Assembly (NCBI GenBank): GCA_047601745.1
Contig: JASGIS010000001.1
Coordinates: forward strand, 3,472,001-3,536,000
Origin: JAKPAM01 sp047601745
Lineage (GTDB): Bacteria; Pseudomonadota; Gammaproteobacteria; Burkholderiales; Burkholderiaceae_E
Length of the DNA stretch: 64,000 bases
Direction: 5' to 3'
Of the stretch, positions 32,018 through 40,168 are shown piece by piece (positions within the stretch are counted from its first letter, which is position 1; every line of letters starts with the position of its first letter). Under the pieces are notes generated by a model. That model saw nothing but the letters and a program-made list of their open reading frames with translations. It made no database searches and was not told where the DNA came from. The position numbers were made by a program, and so were the translations under genes.

Positions 32018-32935
32018 TCAAGTCAGCAGGTAGTTTTCCGGCTCGAGCGGCGCCGGCACATCCCTTTCGCCCAGGTTTTGCAGCACGTTGATCTCGACCG
32101 CGCGGGCGATCGCATCGAGCGCGAGGCTGTTTTCGTTGCGGTCGAACGGCGCCGACAGGTCGTCGCCGATCGCATCGAGCGCGAAGAACGTATACGAGAC
32201 GATACCCGCCAGAAGCGGTGTCCAGTAACCGCTGGAATCGGCCAGGCCGAACGGCAGCAGGCAACAGAACAGATAGGCGGTGCGGTGGACGAGCAGCGTG
32301 TAGACGAACGGCATCGGCGTCGTCTTGATCCGTTCGGCGCTGGCGAAGCCGTTCATCAGGTTCTGCACGCGCTCCTCCATCATCCGGGCCTGGATCGGCG
32401 CGAGCCGGCTGGCCGCCAGCAGCGCGGCGATGTCGACACTGAAGAGTTCCAGCAGGCGGGTCGGCTGATTGAGGTTGCCCTCCAGCGCCTCGCGCTCGCC
32501 GGCTTGCAGATAGCGGGCGGTGTTCGGGCTGATCGGCCGATCGCGAAAGAAATCGCTGAGCAGGTGGATGAAGGCGACGCAGCGCAGTGCGATGCGGCGT
32601 GGGGCATCATCGTCCGGATGCGCTTCGATATAGACTCGCTGGCGTGCCAGGTTGCGGGTTTCGATGACGATCTGACCCATCAGCTTGCGCGCTTCCCACC
32701 ACCGGTCATAGGCGGCCGCATTGCGGAAGGCGGCGAAGATCGCCAGCGCCGCGCCGATGACCGTCAGCGCCACCGCCGGAATCGGCGGCAGCTTGAGGCC
32801 TCCCGCGCGATTGGCCAACACGATGGCCAGCGACAGCGCGGCCACCCCGAGTATCGACGGCAGGATGCGCGGCAGGATCGAGCCGCGCAGCACGAAGAAC
32901 ACCTCCCACACCGTCGGCCTGTCTCGAACGATCAT
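32018..32935 (-). CDS. Bestrophin-like anion channel (YneE family)
   Basis: This 305-residue membrane protein starts at 32935 (MIVRDRPTVWEVFFVLRGS); a longer frame reaches into the LysR stop but lacks family sequence. The family signature RNAAAYDRWWEARKLMGQIVIETRNLARQ is present, with four hydrophobic segments including ILPSILGVAALSLAIVLA and YLFCCLLPFGLAD. C-terminal TPLLAGIVSYTFFALDAIGDDLSAPFDRNENSLALDAI also matches. Such proteins form pentameric ion channels in the inner membrane. It sits between a LysR gene and a decayed copy of it. Confidence 0.9.
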   Translation of the reverse strand: MIVRDRPTVWEVFFVLRGSILPRILPSILGVAALSLAIVLANRAGGLKLPPIPAVALTVIGAALAIFAAFRNAAAYDRWWEARKLMGQIVIETRNLARQRVYIEAHPDDDAPRRIALRCVAFIHLLSDFFRDRPISPNTARYLQAGEREALEGNLNQPTRLLELFSVDIAALLAASRLAPIQARMMEERVQNLMNGFASAERIKTTPMPFVYTLLVHRTAYLFCCLLPFGLADSSGYWTPLLAGIVSYTFFALDAIGDDLSAPFDRNENSLALDAIARAVEINVLQNLGERDVPAPLEPENYLLT

Positions 32936-33036
32936 CGCCTCGCCACCTCGAAACTTGGGGTCAGAAAAATTTTCGAGGTCGGAGGATGAGCGAGGATACT
33001 CCTGAGCGCAGGGTCTGATGGGGTTCGGGATTACCC

Positions 33037-33918
33037 TCAAAGATGATTGCCCAGTTGGTCTGCGAATTTCGCCGCCGCGGTCGAAAGTGGCCTGCCGCGC
33101 AGTTGGCCCAGCACAGTCCTGATCGGATCGACATCCCGCTTATCGATCGGCTTCGCGCACATTCCCCCGAACGTGCGCGGCTTTCCGCTAAGCACGTGGA
33201 AGGCGACGGCTTGCTCCCTCATCGCATAGCTGCGTAAGAATTCGAGCGAGCTGGATTCGATCGGAATATCCGGCTCGAGCTGGCGACGAATGAGCGCCTT
33301 GTCCAGAATCATCCGCAGCGCCAATGTCGGGTTGGGCATGGCCAGTGGAAAGCGACAGCAGTCTCGCAAACGCACCGTATCTTCCTTTGCGAGCGGATGC
33401 GAGGCGCTCACCATGGCGCAGACCGGCAGTTGGGTCACCACCAGCTCGCGCAATTCGGAAACTGGCGGCGGATCAAGCAGCAGAGCCAGGTCGGCTTCGA
33501 AGTTCGCCAGCGAACTGACCCCCTCGGCGCGGTCTTTCACCTGAATGGAAAAAGAAACCAGCGGGCGCTGACGACGGTAGGCTGCGATCTGGTCCGGAAC
33601 AACGCCTTCCGCGAGCGCCTGACTGCATACGATAGCGACATGCCCTCGACGGACACCGGACAGATCGGCGACCTGGCTTTGGAGGCGATCCAACTGTGCG
33701 TTGTGGTCCCGGATGTGCCGGATCAGCAGTTCGCCGGCGGCGTTGAGGCGCATGCCTTGAGGCAGGCGTTCGAAGATCTGCGTTCCGAATTCCTCTTCGA
33801 AATCCTGGATCCGTCGGGTTAGAGCCGAGGGCGTGATGTGCAGCCTCTCGGCGGACTTCCGAATCGAGCCCTGCTGGGCCACGTCCAAGATGAAGCGGTA
33901 GATCTGCAGATGCTTCAT
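33037..33918 (-). CDS. LysR-family transcriptional regulator
   Basis: This 293-residue protein has the winged-helix part LQIYRFILDVAQQGSIRKSAERLHITPSALTRRIQDFEEEFGTQIFERL and a full effector-binding domain. The gene lies 101 bases upstream of the bestrophin gene on the same strand. A TTGCA-N5-TGCAA palindrome 35 bases before the start fits an autoregulatory LysR box. A rearranged duplicate of its 3' half lies 1.3 kb away. Confidence 0.9.
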   Translation of the reverse strand: MKHLQIYRFILDVAQQGSIRKSAERLHITPSALTRRIQDFEEEFGTQIFERLPQGMRLNAAGELLIRHIRDHNAQLDRLQSQVADLSGVRRGHVAIVCSQALAEGVVPDQIAAYRRQRPLVSFSIQVKDRAEGVSSLANFEADLALLLDPPPVSELRELVVTQLPVCAMVSASHPLAKEDTVRLRDCCRFPLAMPNPTLALRMILDKALIRRQLEPDIPIESSSLEFLRSYAMREQAVAFHVLSGKPRTFGGMCAKPIDKRDVDPIRTVLGQLRGRPLSTAAAKFADQLGNHL

Positions 33919-33952
33919 GGCGGTTCGGCTCGATGAAAACGGAGGGGGGAGT

Positions 33953-33969
33953 GTTGCACTGTATGCAAC
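33953..33969. promoter_or_regulatory. Palindromic LysR-box-like site
   Basis: GTTGCA-CTGTA-TGCAAC is a 6-bp inverted repeat of the T-N11-A type recognised by LysR proteins, 35 bases upstream of the LysR start. The rest of 33919-34183 shows only a ribosome-binding site (GAAGGA) for the next gene. Confidence 0.5.
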
Positions 33970-34183
33970 GCCTCAGTGAAAAACAAGCACTGGATTGAAA
34001 CACGCGGGATTCCTATCCTGCTGGCATGCCTCCAGTCGATTCCTCCGAATCCTCTCCCGGTAGTCGACCGGGGTTCCGCCGGCAAGCCCTTGGGCCGGCT
34101 GTTTTCCGGACAGCCCATGCCGGCGGTGAGACCGATATCCGTCCCTGCTGTGCATGCAGGTTCGAACAAACGAAGGACCTCCG

Positions 34184-34681
34184 ATGATGACGACCGAAAC
34201 GGCCGTGACTCTCGCCCGCTACAGCGATTGGGCGGACAGGGTGCTGTTCGAGTCCATGGAAGGCTTGCCTGAGGGCGCCGCCTATCGGACCTCGGGCACC
34301 TTGTTCCGTTCGATGATCGGCACGCTCAATCACAACTACCAGGTCGACCTGATCTGGCGTGCTCATCTGCAGGGCCTCGAACATGGCTTTTCGACCCGCC
34401 GGGATATGTTGCACGCGGACCTGGGAAAGCTGATCGAAGCGCAGTGCCGGATCAACCAGTGGTACATCGACTGGGCCGGCCGGCAGACGCAGGCCTCCTT
34501 GAGCGAGCAGGTGGCCTTCAACTTCGTTTCGGGCAGGCCCGGCCGGATGTCTCGCGGCGGAATGCTCCTGCATATCGTCAACCATAAGACCTATCATCGA
34601 GGGTGGGTCGCCGAAATGTTCTTCGACCATGGCATGAGCCCGCCGGAGACGGACCTCTGTGTGTTCCTCACGGAATCCTGA
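34184..34681 (+). CDS. DinB-family protein (putative metal-dependent hydrolase)
   Basis: This 165-residue four-helix-bundle protein starts MMTTETAVTLARYSDWADRVLFESM and has the DinB metal ligands in LNHNYQVDLIW and LHIVNHKTYHRGWVAEM. The family includes thiol-dependent enzymes and many proteins of unknown role. GAAGGA lies seven bases before the start. It is followed by a hydrolase gene on the same strand. Confidence 0.88.
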   Translation: MMTTETAVTLARYSDWADRVLFESMEGLPEGAAYRTSGTLFRSMIGTLNHNYQVDLIWRAHLQGLEHGFSTRRDMLHADLGKLIEAQCRINQWYIDWAGRQTQASLSEQVAFNFVSGRPGRMSRGGMLLHIVNHKTYHRGWVAEMFFDHGMSPPETDLCVFLTES

Positions 34682-34762
34682 TCACCCGTTCGACCCGACT
34701 CCCGTTCTCAGCCGAACCGCTGAGGATGCCTCCGTGTCGCTTACCATCCGAGGGCCGCGTTG

Positions 34763-35578
34763 ATGCTCGATTCTTTGCTCCAGTTGCCGCAAGCCGAACG
34801 CAATGCGGCGTATGACAACTCCGCCGCGGTTCCGGATGCCGCGCGGCAGATGGCGGAATTCGAAGCGCGCGGGGTGGATCTGCTCGAGCGCGTCGAGGCG
34901 CGCCTGGACTTGCGGTACGGACCCGCCGAGCGACAGGCCTTCGACTATTTCCCTGGCGGCAGCCGAATGCCGACACTGCTGTTCATTCACGGCGGGTATT
35001 GGCAGATGCGCGACAAGAACACCTTCCGGTTCGTGCTGGAAGGAGCGCTTGCGCAGGGGCTTCATGGCGCGCTGATCGGCTACACGCTGGCGCCTCTGGC
35101 CAGTCTCTCGCGCATCGTCGAAGAGGTTCGCGAAGGCGTCGCCGCCGTTCGCGCACAGGCTTTGAAGGAGGGCGGCAGCGGCGCGATCCTGTTGTGCGGC
35201 TGGTCCGCCGGCGGGCATCTCACCGCCATGGCCCTGGGGTGCGAAGGCGTGGTCGCCGGACTGGGACTCAGCGGCATCTACGACCTTGCCCCGTTGCGGC
35301 AAACCTATCTGAATGACGCGTTGCGGCTCACGGATGCCGAGATTGCCTTGCTGAGTCCTTTGCGACTTCCGCCGGTCGCGAAGCCGTTTCTGACGGCCTA
35401 CGGTACGGCCGAGCTCGCGCAACTGCAGGCACAAAGCCGGGCATTCGCCGAGCATCGATCGGGCTGTCCGGGAGGTTTGCATCCGGTAGCCGGTGCCGAC
35501 CACTTCAGCATCCTCAGTGCGCTGGCGTCGCCGAATGGAGCGTTGTTGAAGGCGTTCTCGTCCATTTCGGCCTCGTGA
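34763..35578 (+). CDS. Alpha/beta hydrolase, arylformamidase-like
   Basis: This 271-residue protein has the oxyanion motif LLFIHGGYWQMRDK, the nucleophile elbow CGWSAGGHLTAM and a C-terminal GADHFSIL with the catalytic His. The HGGYW context and NAAYDNSAAVPDA N-terminus resemble kynurenine formamidases and related carboxylesterases (BD-FAE type). The ATG at 34763 is preferred over the TTG three bases before. Substrate is uncertain because no tryptophan-pathway gene is adjacent. Confidence 0.85.
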   Translation: MLDSLLQLPQAERNAAYDNSAAVPDAARQMAEFEARGVDLLERVEARLDLRYGPAERQAFDYFPGGSRMPTLLFIHGGYWQMRDKNTFRFVLEGALAQGLHGALIGYTLAPLASLSRIVEEVREGVAAVRAQALKEGGSGAILLCGWSAGGHLTAMALGCEGVVAGLGLSGIYDLAPLRQTYLNDALRLTDAEIALLSPLRLPPVAKPFLTAYGTAELAQLQAQSRAFAEHRSGCPGGLHPVAGADHFSILSALASPNGALLKAFSSISAS

Positions 35579-35670
35579 CCGCCCGTTTCGGCCGATCGTG
35601 ACCGGCGGCCCGGCTCCTGCGAGTCTTTCGCTTGCTCTTGACCATTGCGGCGCTCCGCCGTACATTATCT

Positions 35671-35684
35671 GGAACGATCATTCC
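35671..35684. promoter_or_regulatory. TetR operator candidate, site 1
   Basis: GGAACGATCATTCC is a 14-bp palindrome with one asymmetric central base, 16 bases before the TetR start. A nearly identical palindrome lies before the next gene (36348). This strongly suggests autoregulation by the TetR protein. Confidence 0.7.
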
Positions 35685-35700
35685 GTTAAGGCGGGTCACG

Positions 35701-36282
35701 ATGCGTACGAAGGAATTCGAGCCCGACGAAGTCGCCGACGCCGTGATGCGCGTGTTCTGGCAGCGCGGTTATGCGGCGACCTCCATCCAGGATCTGGTCG
35801 AAGGCACCGGGCTGTCGCGCAGCAGCCTCTACGGCACGTTCGAGAACAAGCAGGGCCTGTATCAGCAGGCGCTGCAACGCTACGAGGCGGTGACCACGGC
35901 CAACGTGGAACTGCTGGCCGGCCCGGGTTCGCCCAAGGACTTGATCCGCCGCTTGCTGATGCGTGTCGTCGAAGACGAACTGGGCGATCCGCAGCGGCGC
36001 GGATGTCTGGTGGCCAACGCGACGCTGGAGCTGGCGGGCAAGGACGAAGCCGTGGCCGAACTGGTGTCGCACAACTTCCAGCGCTTGCAGCGGGCGTTGG
36101 AGAAGTTGATCGAACGGGGGCGGCAATCGGGCGAGATCGCGGCGCAAACCTCTCCGCGAGCGCTCGCGCGCTTCTTTCTGAACACGATGCAGGGCATGCG
36201 GGTACTGGGTAAGGGTACCCCTCCGAGATCACGCCGTCAGTGCCTGCTCGATGTGGTCGAGGTGGCGCTCGACAAGCTGTAA
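35701..36282 (+). CDS. TetR-family transcriptional repressor
   Basis: This 193-residue protein has the N-terminal helix-turn-helix AVMRVFWQRGYAATSIQDLVEGTGLSRSSLYGTFENKQGLYQQAL, and the C-terminal region resembles TetR_C domains of the AcrR/YxaF group (GCLVANATLELAGKD). It likely represses itself and the downstream oxidoreductase/MFS genes through the GGAACGATCRTTCC sites. Inducer unknown. Confidence 0.92.
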   Translation: MRTKEFEPDEVADAVMRVFWQRGYAATSIQDLVEGTGLSRSSLYGTFENKQGLYQQALQRYEAVTTANVELLAGPGSPKDLIRRLLMRVVEDELGDPQRRGCLVANATLELAGKDEAVAELVSHNFQRLQRALEKLIERGRQSGEIAAQTSPRALARFFLNTMQGMRVLGKGTPPRSRRQCLLDVVEVALDKL

Positions 36283-36288
36283 CTGCCG

Positions 36289-36333
36289 ACCCGTCGTCCG
36301 GCTCGCTGGTGCGAGCTGGGCCTTCGGGTTTTT
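36289..36333 (+). terminator. Possible rho-independent terminator after the TetR gene
   Basis: An inner stem GCTCGC/GCGAGC (36301-36316) is enclosed by ACCCG/CGGGT (36289-36293 and 36325-36329), followed at once by a T run. It would end TetR transcripts ahead of the second operator. Confidence 0.5.
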
Positions 36334-36347
36334 ATTCGCCTTTTATT

Positions 36348-36361
36348 GGAACGATCGTTCC
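36348..36361. promoter_or_regulatory. TetR operator candidate, site 2
   Basis: GGAACGATCGTTCC is a perfect 14-bp palindrome, one base different from site 1, lying 47 bases before the dehydrogenase start. It implies that the dehydrogenase/MFS transcript is under the TetR protein. Confidence 0.75.
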
Positions 36362-36407
36362 TATTAAGGATTCGTCTGTTCGACCATCCAAGCTGCAAGG
36401 AGTTCAC

Positions 36408-37271
36408 ATGCGCACGAGCAAGCAAGCTGTCATCGCCGTTCTCGGCACGGGCCTGATGGGCGCTCCGATCGCCCGCAACCTGCACGGCAAGGGATTCACG
36501 GTCCGTGCGTGGAATCGCACGAGCGCCAAGGCGCAGGCCCTGATGGCGGACGGTATCCGGGCGTTCGGCTCGCCGGCCGAAGCCGTGCGCGACGCCGACA
36601 TCATCGTGACGATGCTCAAGGACGGCCCCGGCGTCGAGGCCGCGATGCAGGCCGCAGCCCCGGCCTTGCGCGAAGGCTCGATCTGGCTGCAACTGAGCAC
36701 GGTCGGCATCGAAGCCATCGAAACCCTGGCGGAACTGGCGAAGCGGCACGGTCTGGTGTTCTACGACGCTCCGGTTCAAGGCACTCGTCAACCCGCCGAA
36801 ATGGCGCAACTGATCATCATGGCCTCCGGTCCTCTCGAGCAGCGGGAAGCGGTGCAGCCGGTCTTCGACGCCATCGGCAAGCGCACGTTATGGGTGTCGG
36901 AACGGCCGGGCGTCGGCAGTCGACTGAAGCTGGCCTTGAACACCTGGGCTTTCGCGTTGACCCATGGGCTGGCGGAAAGCCTCGCGTTGGCGAAGGGTTT
37001 GGGCGTCGATCCGGCGCTCGTGGTGGATGTGGTCACGGGCGGCCCGATGGACAACGGTTACTTCCAGGCGAAGTCCGCCGCGATCCTGTCCGGGAACTAT
37101 GCGGCCAGTTTCACCATCGCCAATGCGGCGAAGGACGCCCGGCTGGTCGTCGATGCCGCCGAGCGGGCCGGTGTGCACGCCGACACGGCGCGCGCCGGGC
37201 TCGATCGCTTCGAGCGTGCACTGCAGGCCGGACACGGCGACAAGGACATGGCGGCGTCCTATCTTGCTTGA
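36408..37271 (+). CDS. NAD(P)-dependent oxidoreductase, 3-hydroxyisobutyrate dehydrogenase family
   Basis: This 287-residue protein has an AAGGAG ribosome-binding site six bases upstream. The N-terminal Rossmann fold opens VIAVLGTGLMGAPIARNLHGKGF with WNRTSAKAQ; the family motif around DAPVQGTRQPAEMAQLIIMASG is followed by the catalytic Lys in GSRLKLALNTW. It reduces or oxidises small 3-hydroxy acids or, in imine-reductase-like members, other carbonyls. With the downstream MFS gene it forms a two-gene unit under the TetR operator. Confidence 0.9.
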   Translation: MRTSKQAVIAVLGTGLMGAPIARNLHGKGFTVRAWNRTSAKAQALMADGIRAFGSPAEAVRDADIIVTMLKDGPGVEAAMQAAAPALREGSIWLQLSTVGIEAIETLAELAKRHGLVFYDAPVQGTRQPAEMAQLIIMASGPLEQREAVQPVFDAIGKRTLWVSERPGVGSRLKLALNTWAFALTHGLAESLALAKGLGVDPALVVDVVTGGPMDNGYFQAKSAAILSGNYAASFTIANAAKDARLVVDAAERAGVHADTARAGLDRFERALQAGHGDKDMAASYLA

Positions 37272-37291
37272 ACCCGTGGAGCGACCCTGAC

Positions 37292-38500
37292 ATGAGCATC
37301 CGCGAGCACGCAGATAGCCACGCAGCGGGCACCGAGAGACTGCCTCTCGGGAAACTGCTGGCGTTCACGACGGCGGGCTTTCTCGCCATCATGACCGAGA
37401 CGATGCCGGCAGGCCTGCTGCCGCAGATCGGCCGGAGCATGGAGGTCTCCGAAGCCCTGGCCGGCCAGTTGGTGACACTTTATGCACTCGGGTCGGTACT
37501 GGCCGCCATTCCGGTCATCGCGGCCACGCGAAGTTGGAACCGTCGCCCCTTGTTGCTGCTGGCCATCGCCGGTCTGCTGGTGTTCAACACGGTGACGGCC
37601 TTGTCCGCCCATTATGAGCTGACACTGGCTGCTCGCTTCGTCGCGGGTATGGCCGCGGGCGTCGTGCATGCGCTGCTGGCCGGCTACGCGCGGCGCATGG
37701 TGCCGCGCCGCTTGCAAGGCCGGGCGCTGGCCGTGGCAGCGGTGGGGCAGCCCATCGCGTTGTCCGTCGGTGTACCGTTGGGCACCTGGTTGGGCACGCT
37801 TCTCGATTGGCGTGGTGTGTTCTGGATCATGTCGGCGCTGTCGTTGCTGCTATTGGCCTGGGTACGCCTGGCAGTTCCGGATTTCGCCGGGCAATCGGCC
37901 GGACGGCAGTTGTCGATCCGGCGCATCGCGCTGATGCCGGGCATTCGCCCGGTGCTGTCGGCGCTGTTCGCCTGGATACTCGCGCACAACATTCTCTACA
38001 CGTACATCGCGCCGTTTCTGGCATCGATAGGGCTCGGGCAACGGGTGGACGCCGTGCTGCTGCTGTTCGGCTTGGCGTCGATAGCGGGCATTTGGGTCAC
38101 CGGTCTGCTGGTCGATCGCTGGTTGCGCGCGTTGACCTTGCTCAGCCTGGCGCTGTTCGCCGTCGCCGCGCTGGTGTTGGGCTTTTCCGGTGGTTCGCCG
38201 GTCGTCGTGCTGCTGGGCATCGCCGTTTGGGGCCTTACCTTCGGAGGTGCGCCGACGCTGTTGCAAACCGCCTTGGCCGATACGGCGGGCGAGGGCGCGG
38301 ACGTGGCGCAGTCGATGCTGGTAACGGTGTTCAACCTTGCCGTGGCCGGCGGCGGTGTGGTCGGCGGCGTGTTGCTGGAGCGCTTGGGGCCGATCTCGTT
38401 CCCTTGGGCGCTGGCCGTGCTGGCGTCGTTGGCGTTGGCCGTCGCCTGGTCCGCCAGGACGCAGGGCTTTCGACCCGGACATCGTGCGGCGGCCGCCTGA
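37292..38500 (+). CDS. MFS transporter, sugar-efflux/AraJ-like
   Basis: This 402-residue protein has twelve predicted helices. It starts LLAFTTAGFLAIMTETMPAGLLPQIGRSM and has the RRPLLLLAIAGLLVFN, RFVAGMAAGVVHALLAGYARRMV segments of the DHA1 AraJ/SotB branch. It probably exports sugars or drugs. The start lies 20 bases after the dehydrogenase stop. Function in relation to the dehydrogenase is unknown. Confidence 0.9.
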   Translation: MSIREHADSHAAGTERLPLGKLLAFTTAGFLAIMTETMPAGLLPQIGRSMEVSEALAGQLVTLYALGSVLAAIPVIAATRSWNRRPLLLLAIAGLLVFNTVTALSAHYELTLAARFVAGMAAGVVHALLAGYARRMVPRRLQGRALAVAAVGQPIALSVGVPLGTWLGTLLDWRGVFWIMSALSLLLLAWVRLAVPDFAGQSAGRQLSIRRIALMPGIRPVLSALFAWILAHNILYTYIAPFLASIGLGQRVDAVLLLFGLASIAGIWVTGLLVDRWLRALTLLSLALFAVAALVLGFSGGSPVVVLLGIAVWGLTFGGAPTLLQTALADTAGEGADVAQSMLVTVFNLAVAGGGVVGGVLLERLGPISFPWALAVLASLALAVAWSARTQGFRPGHRAAAA

Positions 38501-38553
38501 GCGATGGCCGCCGATCGGCGATCGATGCCGCACACGGCGCTGCCGCGAGGGCC

Positions 38554-39093
38554 TTACCGGGACTCGGAAGCGGCGTCGCCCGCTGGTCCCTCCAACGCCA
38601 GCAGCAGAGCGGAAAGCTGCGCATCCAGCGCGGACAGCGAGGCGGCAGGCAGCAGCGAGACGAGCCGGCGCTCGTTGTCGATGTGCGCTTCCACCGCACG
38701 GTCGACCAACGCGCGTCCTTTGCGGGTGAGCTGCACGAGCATGCTGCGCGCGTCCTGCTCGTTGGGCACGCGCTCGATCCATCCTCGGGCTTCCAGGCTC
38801 TTGAGCCGATGGGTCATCGTGCCCGAGGTCACCATCAGGGTCGAGAACAGCGCGGTCGGGCTCAGGCAGTAGGGCGCACCGGCACGCCGCAGCGTGGCCA
38901 GCATGTCGAACTCCCAAAGGCTCAGGTCGAACCGCGCGAGTCCGGATTCCACGCGTTGCTGCAGCAGGGCCGCGCATCGCATGACGCGACCGACCGGCCC
39001 CATCGGACTGGCGTCCAGATCGGGCCGCTCCCGCGCCCACTGCTCGAGGATGGCGTCCACCGCATCGGCTTGCCGCTGTCTGGTCTTGCGCAT
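38554..39093 (-). CDS. MarR-family transcriptional regulator
   Basis: This 179-residue protein starts at 39093 (MRKTRQRQADAVDAI); a longer frame covers operator DNA and is rejected. The winged helix is seen in LSLWEFDMLATLRRAGAPYCLSPTALFSTLMVTSGTMTHRLKSLEARGWIERVPNEQDARSMLVQLT. It is divergent from the EamA permease gene, and two TCTTGAT-type palindromes lie between them, so it should repress both itself and the permease, probably in response to a phenolic or other lipophilic ligand. Confidence 0.92.
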   Translation of the reverse strand: MRKTRQRQADAVDAILEQWARERPDLDASPMGPVGRVMRCAALLQQRVESGLARFDLSLWEFDMLATLRRAGAPYCLSPTALFSTLMVTSGTMTHRLKSLEARGWIERVPNEQDARSMLVQLTRKGRALVDRAVEAHIDNERRLVSLLPAASLSALDAQLSALLLALEGPAGDAASESR

Positions 39094-39096
39094 ATG

Positions 39097-39153
39097 TCTT
39101 GATTTAAAGATAAATAGCGAACACAATCGATATATCTTGATATGAAGATATAT
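39097..39153. promoter_or_regulatory. Paired MarR operators in the divergent marR/eamA intergenic region
   Basis: TCTTGATTTAAAGA (39097-39110) and TCTTGATATGAAGA (39135-39148) share the pattern TCTTGATWTRAAGA, with centres 38 bases apart. The second is extended to the inverted repeat ATATATCTT-N6-AAGATATAT (39130-39153) and ends four bases before the EamA start. Each site lies next to one of the two divergent starts. Confidence 0.75.
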
Positions 39154-39157
39154 TGCC

Positions 39158-40030
39158 ATGCCCGCCGTCGCTTCGAGAGGCTACTGGCGCGATGTGATGC
39201 TCACCGCGCTGGCGCCCACCATCTGGGGATCGACCTACATCGTAGCGTCGGAACTGCTGCCGCCGAACCGTCCGTTCACGGCCGCGCTCATCCGGGCGTT
39301 GCCGGCCGGCCTGCTGTTGCTGCTGCTGACCCGTCGGATGCCCGCGCGCCGGGACTGGTGGCGCCTGCTGGTGCTGGGTGCGCTGAACATCGGCATCTTC
39401 CAGGCGCTGCTGTTCGTGGCCGCCTATCGTCTGCCGGGCGGTCTGGCGGCGGTGCTGGGCTCGATCCAGCCCCTGGTGGTCATGGCGCTGGCCTGGATGG
39501 CCGACAGGCGCTCACCGGCGCGGGCCACCCTGTGGTCGGCGGTCGCGGGCATCGCCGGCATGGCCATCCTGCTGCTGTCGCCGCAGACGGTGTTCGAACC
39601 ACTGGGCATCGCGGCGGCGCTGCTGGGCGCCGTGTGCATGGCCACCGGCATGTGGCTGACGCAGCGCTGGCGCCTGGACATGCCGGTGCTGGCGCTGACC
39701 GGCTGGCAGTTGCTGATCGGCGGCCTGATGCTCGCGCCCGTGGCATGGCTGGCCGACGCGCCGCTGCCGCCGCTGTCGCTGACGCAGGAGTTGGCCTACG
39801 GTTATCTGAGCCTGGCCGGCGCCGTGCTGGCCTACGTACTCTTTTTCCGCGGTGTCGTGCGCCTGCCGACGGTGGCCGTCGCATCGCTGGGTTTGCTCAG
39901 CCCGCTGACGGCCGTCGTGCTGGGGTGGGTGCTGCTGTCGCAGTCGATGACCGGAATGGCCCTGGCGGGACTGATGATCGTGCTGGCCAGCGTCTTCGCC
40001 GTGCAGTGGACCTCGGCGCGTGCCCGCTAG
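39158..40030 (+). CDS. EamA/DMT-family permease (RhaT/YedA-like)
   Basis: This 290-residue membrane protein has ten hydrophobic segments in two EamA repeats. ALAPTIWGSTYIVASELLPPNRPFTAALIRALPAGLLLLL is the usual first-repeat signature, and the second repeat has YGYLSLAGAVLAYVLFFRGVVRL. These carriers export metabolites or amino acids. Its start lies right against the MarR operator; little space is left for a ribosome-binding site (weak GAAG). Confidence 0.9.
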   Translation: MPAVASRGYWRDVMLTALAPTIWGSTYIVASELLPPNRPFTAALIRALPAGLLLLLLTRRMPARRDWWRLLVLGALNIGIFQALLFVAAYRLPGGLAAVLGSIQPLVVMALAWMADRRSPARATLWSAVAGIAGMAILLLSPQTVFEPLGIAAALLGAVCMATGMWLTQRWRLDMPVLALTGWQLLIGGLMLAPVAWLADAPLPPLSLTQELAYGYLSLAGAVLAYVLFFRGVVRLPTVAVASLGLLSPLTAVVLGWVLLSQSMTGMALAGLMIVLASVFAVQWTSARAR

Positions 40031-40168
40031 AAGGCTCGGATTGGCGCACCTGCATCTTCGAGCTGTGGTCTGCTGGTCTCGTTCGGTCGCACCTCACGCC
40101 CGGCATAGACCGTCACGCCGAGTCATCGCTCCGATAGACGAGTCCTGTGCTCCCGTCGACACTGGGGC

